DNA from: Colimorpha_A sp045591885
Lineage (GTDB): Bacteria > Bacillota > Clostridia > Oscillospirales > CAG-272
Direction of reading: 5' to 3'
Assembly: GCA_045591885.1 (NCBI GenBank)
Contig: JAZNTT010000071.1
Location: 1-28,504 of the forward strand
DNA: 28,504 nucleotides
Positions within the stretch are counted from its first letter, which is position 1; the number at the start of each line of letters is the position of its first letter. Both the position numbers and the translations under genes were made by a program. Shown here in pieces: positions 16,960 through 23,863 of this stretch. The notes below the pieces were generated by a model. The model worked only from the letters and a program-made list of their open reading frames with translations. It did no database searches and had not been told where the DNA came from.

Positions 16960-18414
16960 ATGTACAGCTATTTAAGAGAAAATTACACGATGCTCTTTGA
17001 TTTCTATGAGCTGACAATGGGTAACGGATATTTTCTTTACGGCTACGAGGACAAAATTTCCTACTTTGACGTCTTTTATAGGAAAAACCCCGATGACGGC
17101 GGTTTTGCTATCGCCTGCGGTCTTGACCAGGTTATCGACTATGTTAACGACCTGAAATTCACCGACGACGATATTGATTTCCTTCGTTCAAAGGGCTGCT
17201 TTGACGAGAAATTCCTTTCGTACCTTAAATCGTTCCGATTCTCGGGCGACATCTGGGCAGTTCCGGAGGGAACCGTTATCTTCCCCGGCGAGCCGATAAT
17301 GACGGTTCGTGCTAAGGCAATAGAAGCGCAGTTCATTGAGACCTTCGTGCTTCTTACGCTCAACCATCAGACGATGATCGCAACGAAGGCGTCTAGAATC
17401 GTCCGTGCCGCAGAGGGCAGACCTATAAGCGAGTTCGGCTCACGCCGTGCGCAAGGCCCGTCGGGTGCAATTCTCGGTGCAAGAGCTTCCTATATTGCGG
17501 GCTGCACAGGCACCGCCTGTGCTATCGCAGAGGAAAGATTCGGCGTTCCTGCAACGGGAACGATGGCTCATTCCTGGGTACTTATGTTCGACTCAGAGTT
17601 TGAGGCGTTCGACACCTACTGTTCCCTTTACCCTAATGCCGCAACGCTTCTCGTTGACACCTACAACGTACTCCAAAGCGGCGTTCCAAACGCTATAAAG
17701 GCGTTCAAGAAACACGGAATCACCAAGTGCGGTATCCGTATCGATTCGGGAGACCTTGCATATCTTTCGCGCAAGGCGCGCAAGATGCTTGACGAGGCTG
17801 GACTTACCGAATGTAAGATCGTTGCCTCCAACTCCCTTGATGAGTACATCATACGCGACCTTCTCAAGCAAGGCGCAAAGCTTGATGCATTCGGCGTCGG
17901 TGAACGCCTTATTACCTCAAAGAGCACGCCCGTTTTCGGCGGTGTTTACAAGCTCTGTGCAGTTGAGAACGACAAGGGCGAGATAATACCGAAGATAAAG
18001 ATAAGCGAAAACCCCGAAAAGGTTACGACCCCTCATTTCAAGAAGGTATACCGTCTTATCGAAAAGGAAAGCGGAAAGGCGATCGCAGACTATCTTACGG
18101 TCTATGACGAGACCGTTGATACTACTAAGCCGCTTACGATCTTTGACCCCATCTACACCTGGAAGGAAAAGACGCTTACCGACTTTGAGGCGATCGAGCT
18201 TCTCAAGCCGATATTCGTTAACGGCGTTTGTGTTTATGATCGCCCGACGACCGCGGAGATTCGTAAGTACTGTGAAGAAGAGCTTGACCGTCAGTGGGAC
18301 GAGGTAAAGCGTTTTGAGAATCCTCACAACTACTACGTTGACCTTTCTCCCAAGCTTTGGGACATCAAGCAGATGATGCTTCACGGCTTGCTAAAGGCGG
18401 AGGACAAGCAATGA
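16960..18414 (+). CDS. pncB: Nicotinate phosphoribosyltransferase
   Basis: PncB makes nicotinate mononucleotide from nicotinate and PRPP, the entry of the Preiss-Handler NAD salvage route. The 484-residue length matches the longer Gram-positive form. Visible marks are DFYELTMGNGYF at the N terminus, EFGSRRAQGPSGAILGARAS, the TGTMAHSWV segment, VDTYNVLQSGVPNAI and IRIDSGDLAYLSR. It is followed by mgsA with an ATGA overlap. A GGAGGG ribosome binding site overlaps the tatD stop. This places an NAD salvage gene in the metG-tatD transcript. Confidence 0.95.
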   Translation: MYSYLRENYTMLFDFYELTMGNGYFLYGYEDKISYFDVFYRKNPDDGGFAIACGLDQVIDYVNDLKFTDDDIDFLRSKGCFDEKFLSYLKSFRFSGDIWAVPEGTVIFPGEPIMTVRAKAIEAQFIETFVLLTLNHQTMIATKASRIVRAAEGRPISEFGSRRAQGPSGAILGARASYIAGCTGTACAIAEERFGVPATGTMAHSWVLMFDSEFEAFDTYCSLYPNAATLLVDTYNVLQSGVPNAIKAFKKHGITKCGIRIDSGDLAYLSRKARKMLDEAGLTECKIVASNSLDEYIIRDLLKQGAKLDAFGVGERLITSKSTPVFGGVYKLCAVENDKGEIIPKIKISENPEKVTTPHFKKVYRLIEKESGKAIADYLTVYDETVDTTKPLTIFDPIYTWKEKTLTDFEAIELLKPIFVNGVCVYDRPTTAEIRKYCEEELDRQWDEVKRFENPHNYYVDLSPKLWDIKQMMLHGLLKAEDKQ

Positions 18415-18776
18415 GCAAAAGAATTGCGCTTATCGCGCACGATAATATGAAGCCTACGATGATCGAGTGGTGCAAGGAGAACCGTGAGAAGCTCTCTGAG
18501 CATTTCCTCTGCGGAACAGGCACGACCGCGGCGAAGATAAACGAAGCAACGAGGCTCCCCGTTAAAGCGTACCTCAGCGGTCCACTCGGCGGTGATCAGC
18601 AGATAGGCGCAAAGGTCGCGGCGGGAGAAATTGACATAATAATTTTCTTCTCCGATCCGCTTACCGCAATGCCTCACGATCCCGACGTAAAAGCACTTCT
18701 CCGCATTGCGCAGGTTTATGACATACCGATCGCAAACAACCGCTCAACTGCGGATTGTATACTTAAATCATTATAA
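18411..18776 (+). CDS. mgsA: Methylglyoxal synthase
   Basis: MgsA converts dihydroxyacetone phosphate into methylglyoxal and phosphate, a bypass that relieves sugar-phosphate stress. The 121-residue protein is of normal length. Catalytic Asp62 lies in GPLGGDQQIG; His89 and Asp92 lie in AMPHDPDVKAL; and the early ALIAHDNMK box is typical. The start is ATG 18411, overlapping the pncB stop as ATGA, with GGAGGA upstream. It is the last gene of the long plus-strand operon, and a strong hairpin follows. Confidence 0.96.
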   Translation: MSKRIALIAHDNMKPTMIEWCKENREKLSEHFLCGTGTTAAKINEATRLPVKAYLSGPLGGDQQIGAKVAAGEIDIIIFFSDPLTAMPHDPDVKALLRIAQVYDIPIANNRSTADCILKSL

Positions 18777-18800
18777 ATAAATATCCCCCGCATAATAATT

Positions 18801-18835
18801 ATGCACCCCAAAAGTGTCTAACTTTTGGGGTGCAT
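18801..18835. repeat. Perfect 15-bp stem hairpin between mgsA and nagA
   Basis: ATGCACCCCAAAAGT (18801-18815) and ACTTTTGGGGTGCAT (18821-18835) are exact reverse complements around a GTCTA loop. It lies between convergent genes and may end transcription from both sides, but neither strand has a T-run after the stem. The minus-strand reading TGCACCCCAAAAGTTAGA resembles the ends of IS3-family elements that I recall, so it may be a leftover transposon-end palindrome. The origin is inference. Confidence 0.7.
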
Positions 18836-18905
18836 ATCATTATCGCGTGGTTTTCGCTTTACAAACAAAGAGCGCCCATTTCTGACGTTTCTTTGATTAT
18901 CAGAT

Positions 18906-20066
18906 TCAGATTTCTTTTCCTCCGAAAAATACTCTATTTACGTTAAGATCACGGTCGAGTATTAAAAGATCCGCGCGTTTACCTTCCGCAATTTCTCCTC
19001 TGTCGGTGAATCCCATCGCCTTCGACGGAGTGAGTGATGCCATTTTCGACAGCGCGACAAGATCGTTACCGATAGCCTCAGCCATGGTTCTGTACAGACG
19101 GTCGGCAGTTGCAGTGCTTCCCGCAAAAGCCTTTCTGTCGGGCATTTTTGCAACGCCGTCCTCGATTATTATCGGATCCTTATCAGCACGGCTGATGCCT
19201 GTCGTCACAGAGCCGTCGGGCATTCCCGCGCCGCGCGAAGCATCTGTCACGAGGCAGACCTTATCAGCACCCTTACATTTATATATAAGCTTCAGAAGCT
19301 CAAGCGGCAGATGCTTACCGTCAGCGATAACCTCGGCATAAAGCTCATCGAAATAAAGTCCCGCCTCAACTGCACCGGCGACACGGAAAGCGTTTACTCG
19401 CTCGGTAAGCTTCATTCCCGAATAAAGATGCGTCATAACGGTATAGCCATTTTTAACAGCGTCTTCAATCTCGGTAAACGTCGCATCGGTATGAGCGACG
19501 GAAGCGATGACGCCGAGCTCGGAACAAGCTCTTCCAAACTCCATTCCGCCGTCAAGCTCAGGTGCGGCACCAACTCGCAGGATCTGCGGGTATTTTTCTT
19601 TTAGCGCTCTAATTTCATCGGCGCTCGGGTTTTTCATGCAGGACACAGCCTGTGCTCCGCACTGTGCGGGACTGAGCCAAGGTCCTTCCATGAATACTCC
19701 CACAACCGTAGGATTTTCGGCGGTTTTCATATACTCACCGCAGGCTTCAATCATTGCCGTTGTTTCCTCATCGTCTGAGGTGCATGTCGTTGCTACAAGC
19801 GTGGTTGTTCCGTGAGAGAGGTGAAAGTCTGATATCGCCTCAAAATCATTCACGTCTCCGCCCATAAAGGATTTTCCAATTGCACAGTGACAGTGAATAT
19901 CAACGAAACCGGGGATAAGATAACCGCCCTGTGCGTCGATTATTTCATCTGCGGAAAAAGCCTCTTTTCCAATGGCGGTGATTACACCGTTTTCAAAAAG
20001 GCAAGCTCCGTTTTCAATAATTCTGTCGCTGCATACTATATCTGCGTTAATAATTGCTGTTTTCAT
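18906..20066 (-). CDS. nagA: N-acetylglucosamine-6-phosphate deacetylase
   Basis: NagA deacetylates GlcNAc-6-P to GlcN-6-P, feeding amino-sugar catabolism and wall recycling. The 386-residue protein has metal ligands His58 and His60 in FVDIHCHC, a catalytic-region Glu in EGPWLSP, His in VAHTDAT and MTHLYSGM, and Asp in VTDAS. It ends in GEIAEGKRADLLILD, as usual for this amidohydrolase family. The start ATG at 20066 lies seven bases after AAGGAG; the longer reading would begin inside the promoter region. No nagB follows within the window. It diverges from an AraC-type regulator, suggesting local control. Confidence 0.95.
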   Translation of the reverse strand: MKTAIINADIVCSDRIIENGACLFENGVITAIGKEAFSADEIIDAQGGYLIPGFVDIHCHCAIGKSFMGGDVNDFEAISDFHLSHGTTTLVATTCTSDDEETTAMIEACGEYMKTAENPTVVGVFMEGPWLSPAQCGAQAVSCMKNPSADEIRALKEKYPQILRVGAAPELDGGMEFGRACSELGVIASVAHTDATFTEIEDAVKNGYTVMTHLYSGMKLTERVNAFRVAGAVEAGLYFDELYAEVIADGKHLPLELLKLIYKCKGADKVCLVTDASRGAGMPDGSVTTGISRADKDPIIIEDGVAKMPDRKAFAGSTATADRLYRTMAEAIGNDLVALSKMASLTPSKAMGFTDRGEIAEGKRADLLILDRDLNVNRVFFGGKEI

Positions 20067-20081
20067 ATCCATTCTCCTTAT

Positions 20082-20167
20082 TTGATACTTGTATTGTATC
20101 AAAAACAATCGTACGATTCAATATAAAATTGTCCTCTTTTATAAAAAATTACATATATCGTATCAAA
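20082..20167. promoter_or_regulatory. Candidate operator boxes in the nagA-araC intergenic region
   Basis: GTATCAAA occurs at 20096-20103 and 20160-20167, and in inverse as TTTGATAC at 20082-20089. The first two copies are 64 bases apart, about six helical turns; the inverse copy makes an 8-bp inverted repeat with the first around seven bases. One pair brackets the nagA transcription start region, and the other copy lies just upstream of the araC -35. This fits a regulator that binds both promoters; the adjacent AraC protein is the natural candidate, by inference. Confidence 0.5.
20093..20121 (-). promoter_or_regulatory. Promoter of nagA
   Basis: On the minus strand TTGAAT (20121-20116) and TACAAT (20098-20093) are 17 bases apart, and TGA before TACAAT makes the -10 extended. 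A perfect 12-bp palindrome AATCGTACGATT (20107-20118) overlaps the -35, and a GTATCAAA box overlaps the -10. Confidence 0.8.
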
Positions 20168-20172
20168 TTCAA

Positions 20173-20201
20173 TTGACATTACGTCGCGTGCCGGTTATAA
20201 T
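20173..20201 (+). promoter_or_regulatory. Consensus promoter of the AraC-family gene
   Basis: TTGACA (20173-20178) and TATAAT (20196-20201) are separated by exactly 17 bases, a full-consensus housekeeping promoter. The ATG at 20229 follows GGAGGGG. A GTATCAAA box ends six bases upstream of the -35. Confidence 0.9.
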
Positions 20202-20228
20202 TATCATAATAACGGTTATGGAGGGGCT

Positions 20229-21017
20229 ATGAGCTTTGCGGAAATTGATGAAAGACAGCGCGATTACGAATGGTCGATGTCCGAATTACAGAGCCATGGG
20301 CATTTTGAGATCTACTGTCTGATAAGCGGAGAACGAAAATACTTTTTCGAGGATAAGATATATAGCATAACTGCGCCGACGGTCTGCATCATTCCTCCGT
20401 TTGCGCTTCACAAGACTGAGGGAGGCGCATTCAGGCGCATCACTCTCAACGTTTCTACCGACGTTCTGACCGAAATAGAACAGGAATACCTATACACGCT
20501 GGGCAGACAGGGGGCATTTAAGCTCGGCGGCAATATGGCTGACTTGTTTTTATCATTACTTGACGAGTCTGTCGATCTCTCGCATGACACGCCCGGCGGT
20601 GAACCAAGCGCACCGCATTTCATACACGTTCTATTGTCACTGCTCAAACGCACGGAGCTTATACCGTATAACACGATAGACGAGCAAGCGGGAGTAAAAA
20701 AAGAAGCACCCGCAATGCGTGCAGTCAGCTACATAAATAAGCACTATAGCGAAAATTTCACGCTTGACGAGCTTTGTGAGCAACTGTTCATATCGAAAAA
20801 CTCGTTATGTGCCGATTTCCGCACGCTGATGCATTGTTCTGTCATGGAGTACCGATCGTTTATTCGCATAAGCAAGGCAAAGGAGCTTTTGTCTTCAACG
20901 AACATGAAGCTGGGCGATATTGCATCGGAATGCGGCTTTTCTTCCGCCAACTATTTCGGCCTCATATTCAAAAAAGAGGTCGGAATCTCTCCGACAAGCT
21001 ACCGTAAAGTAAAATAA
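20229..21017 (+). CDS. AraC-family transcriptional regulator
   Basis: The 262-residue protein has an N-terminal cupin-like sensor (about 15-90; HGHFEIYCLISGERKYFFED and IIPPFALHKTEGG) and a C-terminal pair of helix-turn-helix motifs (about 160-262). The second HTH is very typical: the segment LGDIASECGFSSANYFGLIFKK, then VGISPTSYRK. Such proteins usually sense a small sugar or related ligand and activate or repress a nearby operon. It diverges from nagA, so an amino-sugar-derived signal is a reasonable inference. The ligand cannot be read from the sequence. A strong terminator follows the stop directly. Confidence 0.93.
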   Translation: MSFAEIDERQRDYEWSMSELQSHGHFEIYCLISGERKYFFEDKIYSITAPTVCIIPPFALHKTEGGAFRRITLNVSTDVLTEIEQEYLYTLGRQGAFKLGGNMADLFLSLLDESVDLSHDTPGGEPSAPHFIHVLLSLLKRTELIPYNTIDEQAGVKKEAPAMRAVSYINKHYSENFTLDELCEQLFISKNSLCADFRTLMHCSVMEYRSFIRISKAKELLSSTNMKLGDIASECGFSSANYFGLIFKKEVGISPTSYRKVK

Positions 21018-21047
21018 AAAAGCACGCTTCTGATGAAGCGTGCTTTT
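21018..21047. terminator. Bidirectional intrinsic terminator
   Basis: AAAAGCACGCTTC (21018-21030) and GAAGCGTGCTTTT (21035-21047) pair perfectly around TGAT. The T-run on the right ends the araC transcript; the A-run on the left serves the minus-strand operon ending at 21061. Confidence 0.9.
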
Positions 21048-21060
21048 GCTTTAGTTTTAA

Positions 21061-21180
21061 TTATTCTCCGAGATCAGGGAGGGGGATATCGTCGCCTCCG
21101 AGAGAGATAGTTATTACGTCCTCATTATCAAAGATTATGGTCTCGCACTCAGGAGAAGTGAATTTTTCGTTCATATTCAT
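21061..21180 (-). CDS. 39-residue acidic peptide, unknown function
   Basis: This small open reading frame encodes 39 residues from ATG at 21180 to TAA at 21061. AAAGGA lies a few bases before the ATG. The peptide begins MNMNEKFTSPECETIIFDNE, continues DVITISLGGDDIPLPDLGE, and has a single Cys at position 12. It has no signal peptide or membrane segment and is strongly acidic. The start is 12 bases after the stop of the lipoprotein gene, so it is the last gene of the same transcript, ending at the 21018-21047 terminator. The x-SPE-x-E-x-I-x-F-x-x-EDVI-T pattern resembles short peptides I recall from gut Clostridia; I do not know a function. Confidence 0.65.
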   Translation of the reverse strand: MNMNEKFTSPECETIIFDNEDVITISLGGDDIPLPDLGE

Positions 21181-21192
21181 CGTCCTTTCATT

Positions 21193-21615
21193 TTAGAAGC
21201 TTATCTCAGGCAGATCTACACTGCCGTCATCATTTGTCTCAAAGCCGCCCGGGACTGTTGTTTCCGGGACTGTTGTTTCGGCTTCTGTCGTCGGTTTCTC
21301 AGTCGTAACTTCATCCGTCGTATCGGGTACCGTAGTAATATCTTCGGTTGTCGATGCGGTCGTTGTCGTTTCGGCTTTGGTTTCCGACGTCGTGTCTAAC
21401 ACCGTCGTATCGGTCGGCTTCGGGCTTTCCGACGTGGTTTCGGCCGTTGTGTCCGTTTCGGACGTTTCGGTCATGCTTCCGTCGGTGGTCTCGGGAGCCG
21501 TTGTATCCGATAGCGCGGTCGTTTCCGTCGTCACTTCGGACTTGCCGTCATCTTTGCACGCGATAACGGTCATCATAAGAAGCGCGGACAGAATTATGAG
21601 AATTATTCTTCTCAC
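21193..21615 (-). CDS. Thr/Glu-rich lipoprotein, unknown function
   Basis: This is a 140-residue predicted lipoprotein. The signal peptide MRRIILIILSALLMMTVIAC ends in a lipobox (VIAC) with lipidation at Cys20. Residues from about 25 to 120 are a low-complexity chain of TT/ET/DT units, which would be an extended, possibly glycosylated stalk. The C-terminal tail is short and acidic (FETNDDGSVDLPEISF) with no known domain. The start is GTG at 21615, overlapping the stop of the upstream secreted-protein gene as GTGA with no clear ribosome binding site, so it is translationally coupled to it. The real function probably lies in the tail or in display; I cannot name one. Confidence 0.75.
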   Translation of the reverse strand: MRRIILIILSALLMMTVIACKDDGKSEVTTETTALSDTTAPETTDGSMTETSETDTTAETTSESPKPTDTTVLDTTSETKAETTTTASTTEDITTVPDTTDEVTTEKPTTEAETTVPETTVPGGFETNDDGSVDLPEISF

Positions 21616-23648
21616 TGTGCTTTGCTGAATGCGATTGCAGCATCACCGTAATTCTTAACTGCCGCGATAAGGTTGCTTATATCCGAACCTTCCTCGTAAT
21701 TATTATTAAGAATTTTAAGGTATGCATTAAACGTAAACCTTGCAGTTGCTACGGTTTCATTTTCATTGAAGATAGTGACCTCAATGGTATCATCATAGTT
21801 TGCGGGACGAAGATTTTCTACAACAAGCTTTCCGTTCTCATCAAGAACGTCTGCGAGCAATCCGGAAGCGGATCTGCCGCCAAGAGTAATCTTAAAGTTA
21901 GTCGCCTTTTCTGCATCAATGCCGATACTAAAGTCCACATTGTATCCGAGCGTTGCGCTGAATCCTGCAAACACGTTATTTGTGTCGTCGACATCAAAGG
22001 AATCTTCCGAAGAGAACTCAGTAGTTATGACATCGCCTTCGTTCTTGCCGGATACTATATCGCCATATATCTCGATTGCGTCAAGAAGAGTTGTAAGCTT
22101 TGCAAACTTATCATCGCTATATCCGAAGTAAGCAGCATCCTTATTCTTAACATTGGAAATGTATTTCGAAACGCTTGCTTTCTTTTCAACGTCACCGCAG
22201 GTAACGGTAAACTCCGTTCCGATCTGACCGGGAGTAAGGTCGATAGTGTAAACGTTTTCGCCCTCAACGAGCTCGGAGATAACAACCTCGCCGTCAACCT
22301 TTATGGTTGCGTCTTTGTGAGCCTCAAGCCATTCCTTAGTAATTTTGAACTTCACTCTCAAGGAAATACCCTGGTTGAGAACAAGCGCTGAGGTAAAGGT
22401 GGGAGCTTCAACCTCTTCGGGCTGTTCATCGGAGGGGAGCTTGTAGATGTAGACATCTTTTTGAGAACTTGTTGAAGCATAGCAAGAGAAAAGCGGAGAA
22501 CCGGAATTAGGATTGATGCGCATCCAATTTCTTGTATTCTCGCCCTGTGCTTTTACTGTCGCCACTCCGTTTGCATCGATTTCTACCATCCAAGCAGCGT
22601 CATCATTTTTATCTTCACAAATTTTTAAGTAGTTTGAGCTACTACTTGCAGCATAAAGATAACCGGCATCGACCTTAAATGCATAGGTGCCTGCTTTTGT
22701 TCCTTCTTCTAACGTGATTACCATAATTCCGTCCTTGTGCGAAATTATACCGGCTGATTCATCTACCGAAATTGCATCTCTGTTATTATCCTTCTGGGCT
22801 GCGCTCATTGTGTAATACTTTTCGTCGATTATACCTACCACAATGATGGTGTCGCCCACTTTGAGTTGAGAAACATCGGTAACGAGCTGATATCCTTGAA
22901 TCTCCTCGCCACAGACGGTACATACGCCGTCCACCACATTATGCCCTGTTGCAGGAACATTTTCCCAAGGGGTAAGTATTGCTTTACAATCTGCGCACAT
23001 TTCGCCGGCAGTATTTCCGGATTCGGTACACGTTTCTTTTTTGGGTTCTACAATTCCCGTTATGTTTGTGTGCTCGCACTGTGGCTCATCCGCAACTTTC
23101 AACTTATATATGCAAATGTCTTTCTGTCCGGAGCTGTAACATGCAAATATACTACTCGTATTATTATAACGCATCCAGTTTTTCGTGTTTGACCCCTGCG
23201 CCTTTACCGTGGCCACGCCTTTGTCAGTTATAGAAATATTCCAAGAACTATTCGCCGACAGAGCAGTTTCAGTTTTTAAATAGTTTTTGCTACTTGATGC
23301 GGCATAAAGATATCCTGAACCCGTATTAAAAGCAAACGTGCCCGCCGTAGTGCCATTTTCAAGTGTCAATACCTGAACATCACCACTAATATTGCTTATA
23401 GTTGTTCCGTTTTTGGTTATAGTCGCTTGACCTCTATTGTTGCCATTCTGCGTCGTACTTAAAGCAAAATTATAGTCGTTTGCCACGATAATAACCTTAT
23501 CACCGGCGTTAAGATCAGAAACGTTGGTAACAAGCTCATACGTTTCACTAGCCGCCTTTGTGCCGATTGCGATGGCAGGGATCATGGATAGCACCATGAT
23601 CGTGCCGAGGAGAAGTGCTGTCAATTTTTTGAGAAAATTGTTTTTCAT
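21612..23648 (-). CDS. Large secreted protein with duplicated domain and Cys-rich linker
   Basis: This is a 678-residue exported protein with signal peptide MKNNFLKKLTALLLGTIMVL followed by a hydrophobic stretch to about residue 33. Two homologous domains lie at about 37-184 and 253-404; both run from YxLVTDVSxLxxGD through GYLYAASSSxNYLK, ATVKAQGxNTxNWMR and F(A/S)CYxSx(S)QKDxxIYKL. Between them (191-250) is a Cys-rich segment with CEHTN, CADC and CTVC, a zinc-ribbon-like pattern. The C-terminal 270 residues look like Ig-like or beta-sandwich modules. The start ATG 23648 has GGAG nine bases upstream. The domain is one I recall from surface proteins and nucleases of Bacteroidetes and Clostridia, but no catalytic part is seen here. 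Confidence 0.75.
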   Translation of the reverse strand: MKNNFLKKLTALLLGTIMVLSMIPAIAIGTKAASETYELVTNVSDLNAGDKVIIVANDYNFALSTTQNGNNRGQATITKNGTTISNISGDVQVLTLENGTTAGTFAFNTGSGYLYAASSSKNYLKTETALSANSSWNISITDKGVATVKAQGSNTKNWMRYNNTSSIFACYSSGQKDICIYKLKVADEPQCEHTNITGIVEPKKETCTESGNTAGEMCADCKAILTPWENVPATGHNVVDGVCTVCGEEIQGYQLVTDVSQLKVGDTIIVVGIIDEKYYTMSAAQKDNNRDAISVDESAGIISHKDGIMVITLEEGTKAGTYAFKVDAGYLYAASSSSNYLKICEDKNDDAAWMVEIDANGVATVKAQGENTRNWMRINPNSGSPLFSCYASTSSQKDVYIYKLPSDEQPEEVEAPTFTSALVLNQGISLRVKFKITKEWLEAHKDATIKVDGEVVISELVEGENVYTIDLTPGQIGTEFTVTCGDVEKKASVSKYISNVKNKDAAYFGYSDDKFAKLTTLLDAIEIYGDIVSGKNEGDVITTEFSSEDSFDVDDTNNVFAGFSATLGYNVDFSIGIDAEKATNFKITLGGRSASGLLADVLDENGKLVVENLRPANYDDTIEVTIFNENETVATARFTFNAYLKILNNNYEEGSDISNLIAAVKNYGDAAIAFSKAQ

Positions 23649-23717
23649 TTGCAAATACTCCATTTTCTTTTGATTGTTATTTCCGCCACATTTTGGCGAA
23701 TATAAATATTCATTTTA

Positions 23718-23746
23718 ATTGTAGCACTGTTGTCGATTTTTGTCAA
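23718..23746 (-). promoter_or_regulatory. Promoter of the secreted-protein operon
   Basis: On the minus strand TTGACA (23746-23741) and TACAAT (23723-23718) are 17 bases apart, and TGC before TACAAT gives an extended -10. The leader to the ATG at 23648 is about 60 bases and contains a short CGCCA/TGGCG hairpin. The AT-rich bases from 23750 to 23830 show nothing else clear. Confidence 0.88.
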
Positions 23747-23832
23747 CCTATTTACTATATATAATATTATTTTTCCTACTATTAACAACCGTTTTTTCTT
23801 TGTTATATTCCACAAAATCAAAGGATTTAATG

Positions 23833-23860
23833 AAAAAAGTGCCGAATTATCGGCACTTTT
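23833..23860 (-). terminator. Terminator after the DUF4097 gene
   Basis: AAAAGTGCCGA (23835-23845) and TCGGCACTTTT (23850-23860) pair around ATTA. On the minus strand the stem is followed by six Ts (the A-run at 23833-23838). It sits three bases after the DUF4097 stop and upstream of the secreted-protein promoter. Confidence 0.9.
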
Positions 23861-23863
23861 CAC

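Noticed and set aside
18357..18410. A longer N terminus for mgsA
   Set aside because: It would overlap pncB by 58 bases; the ATGA overlap at 18411 has GGAGGA upstream and gives the normal MgsA N terminus.
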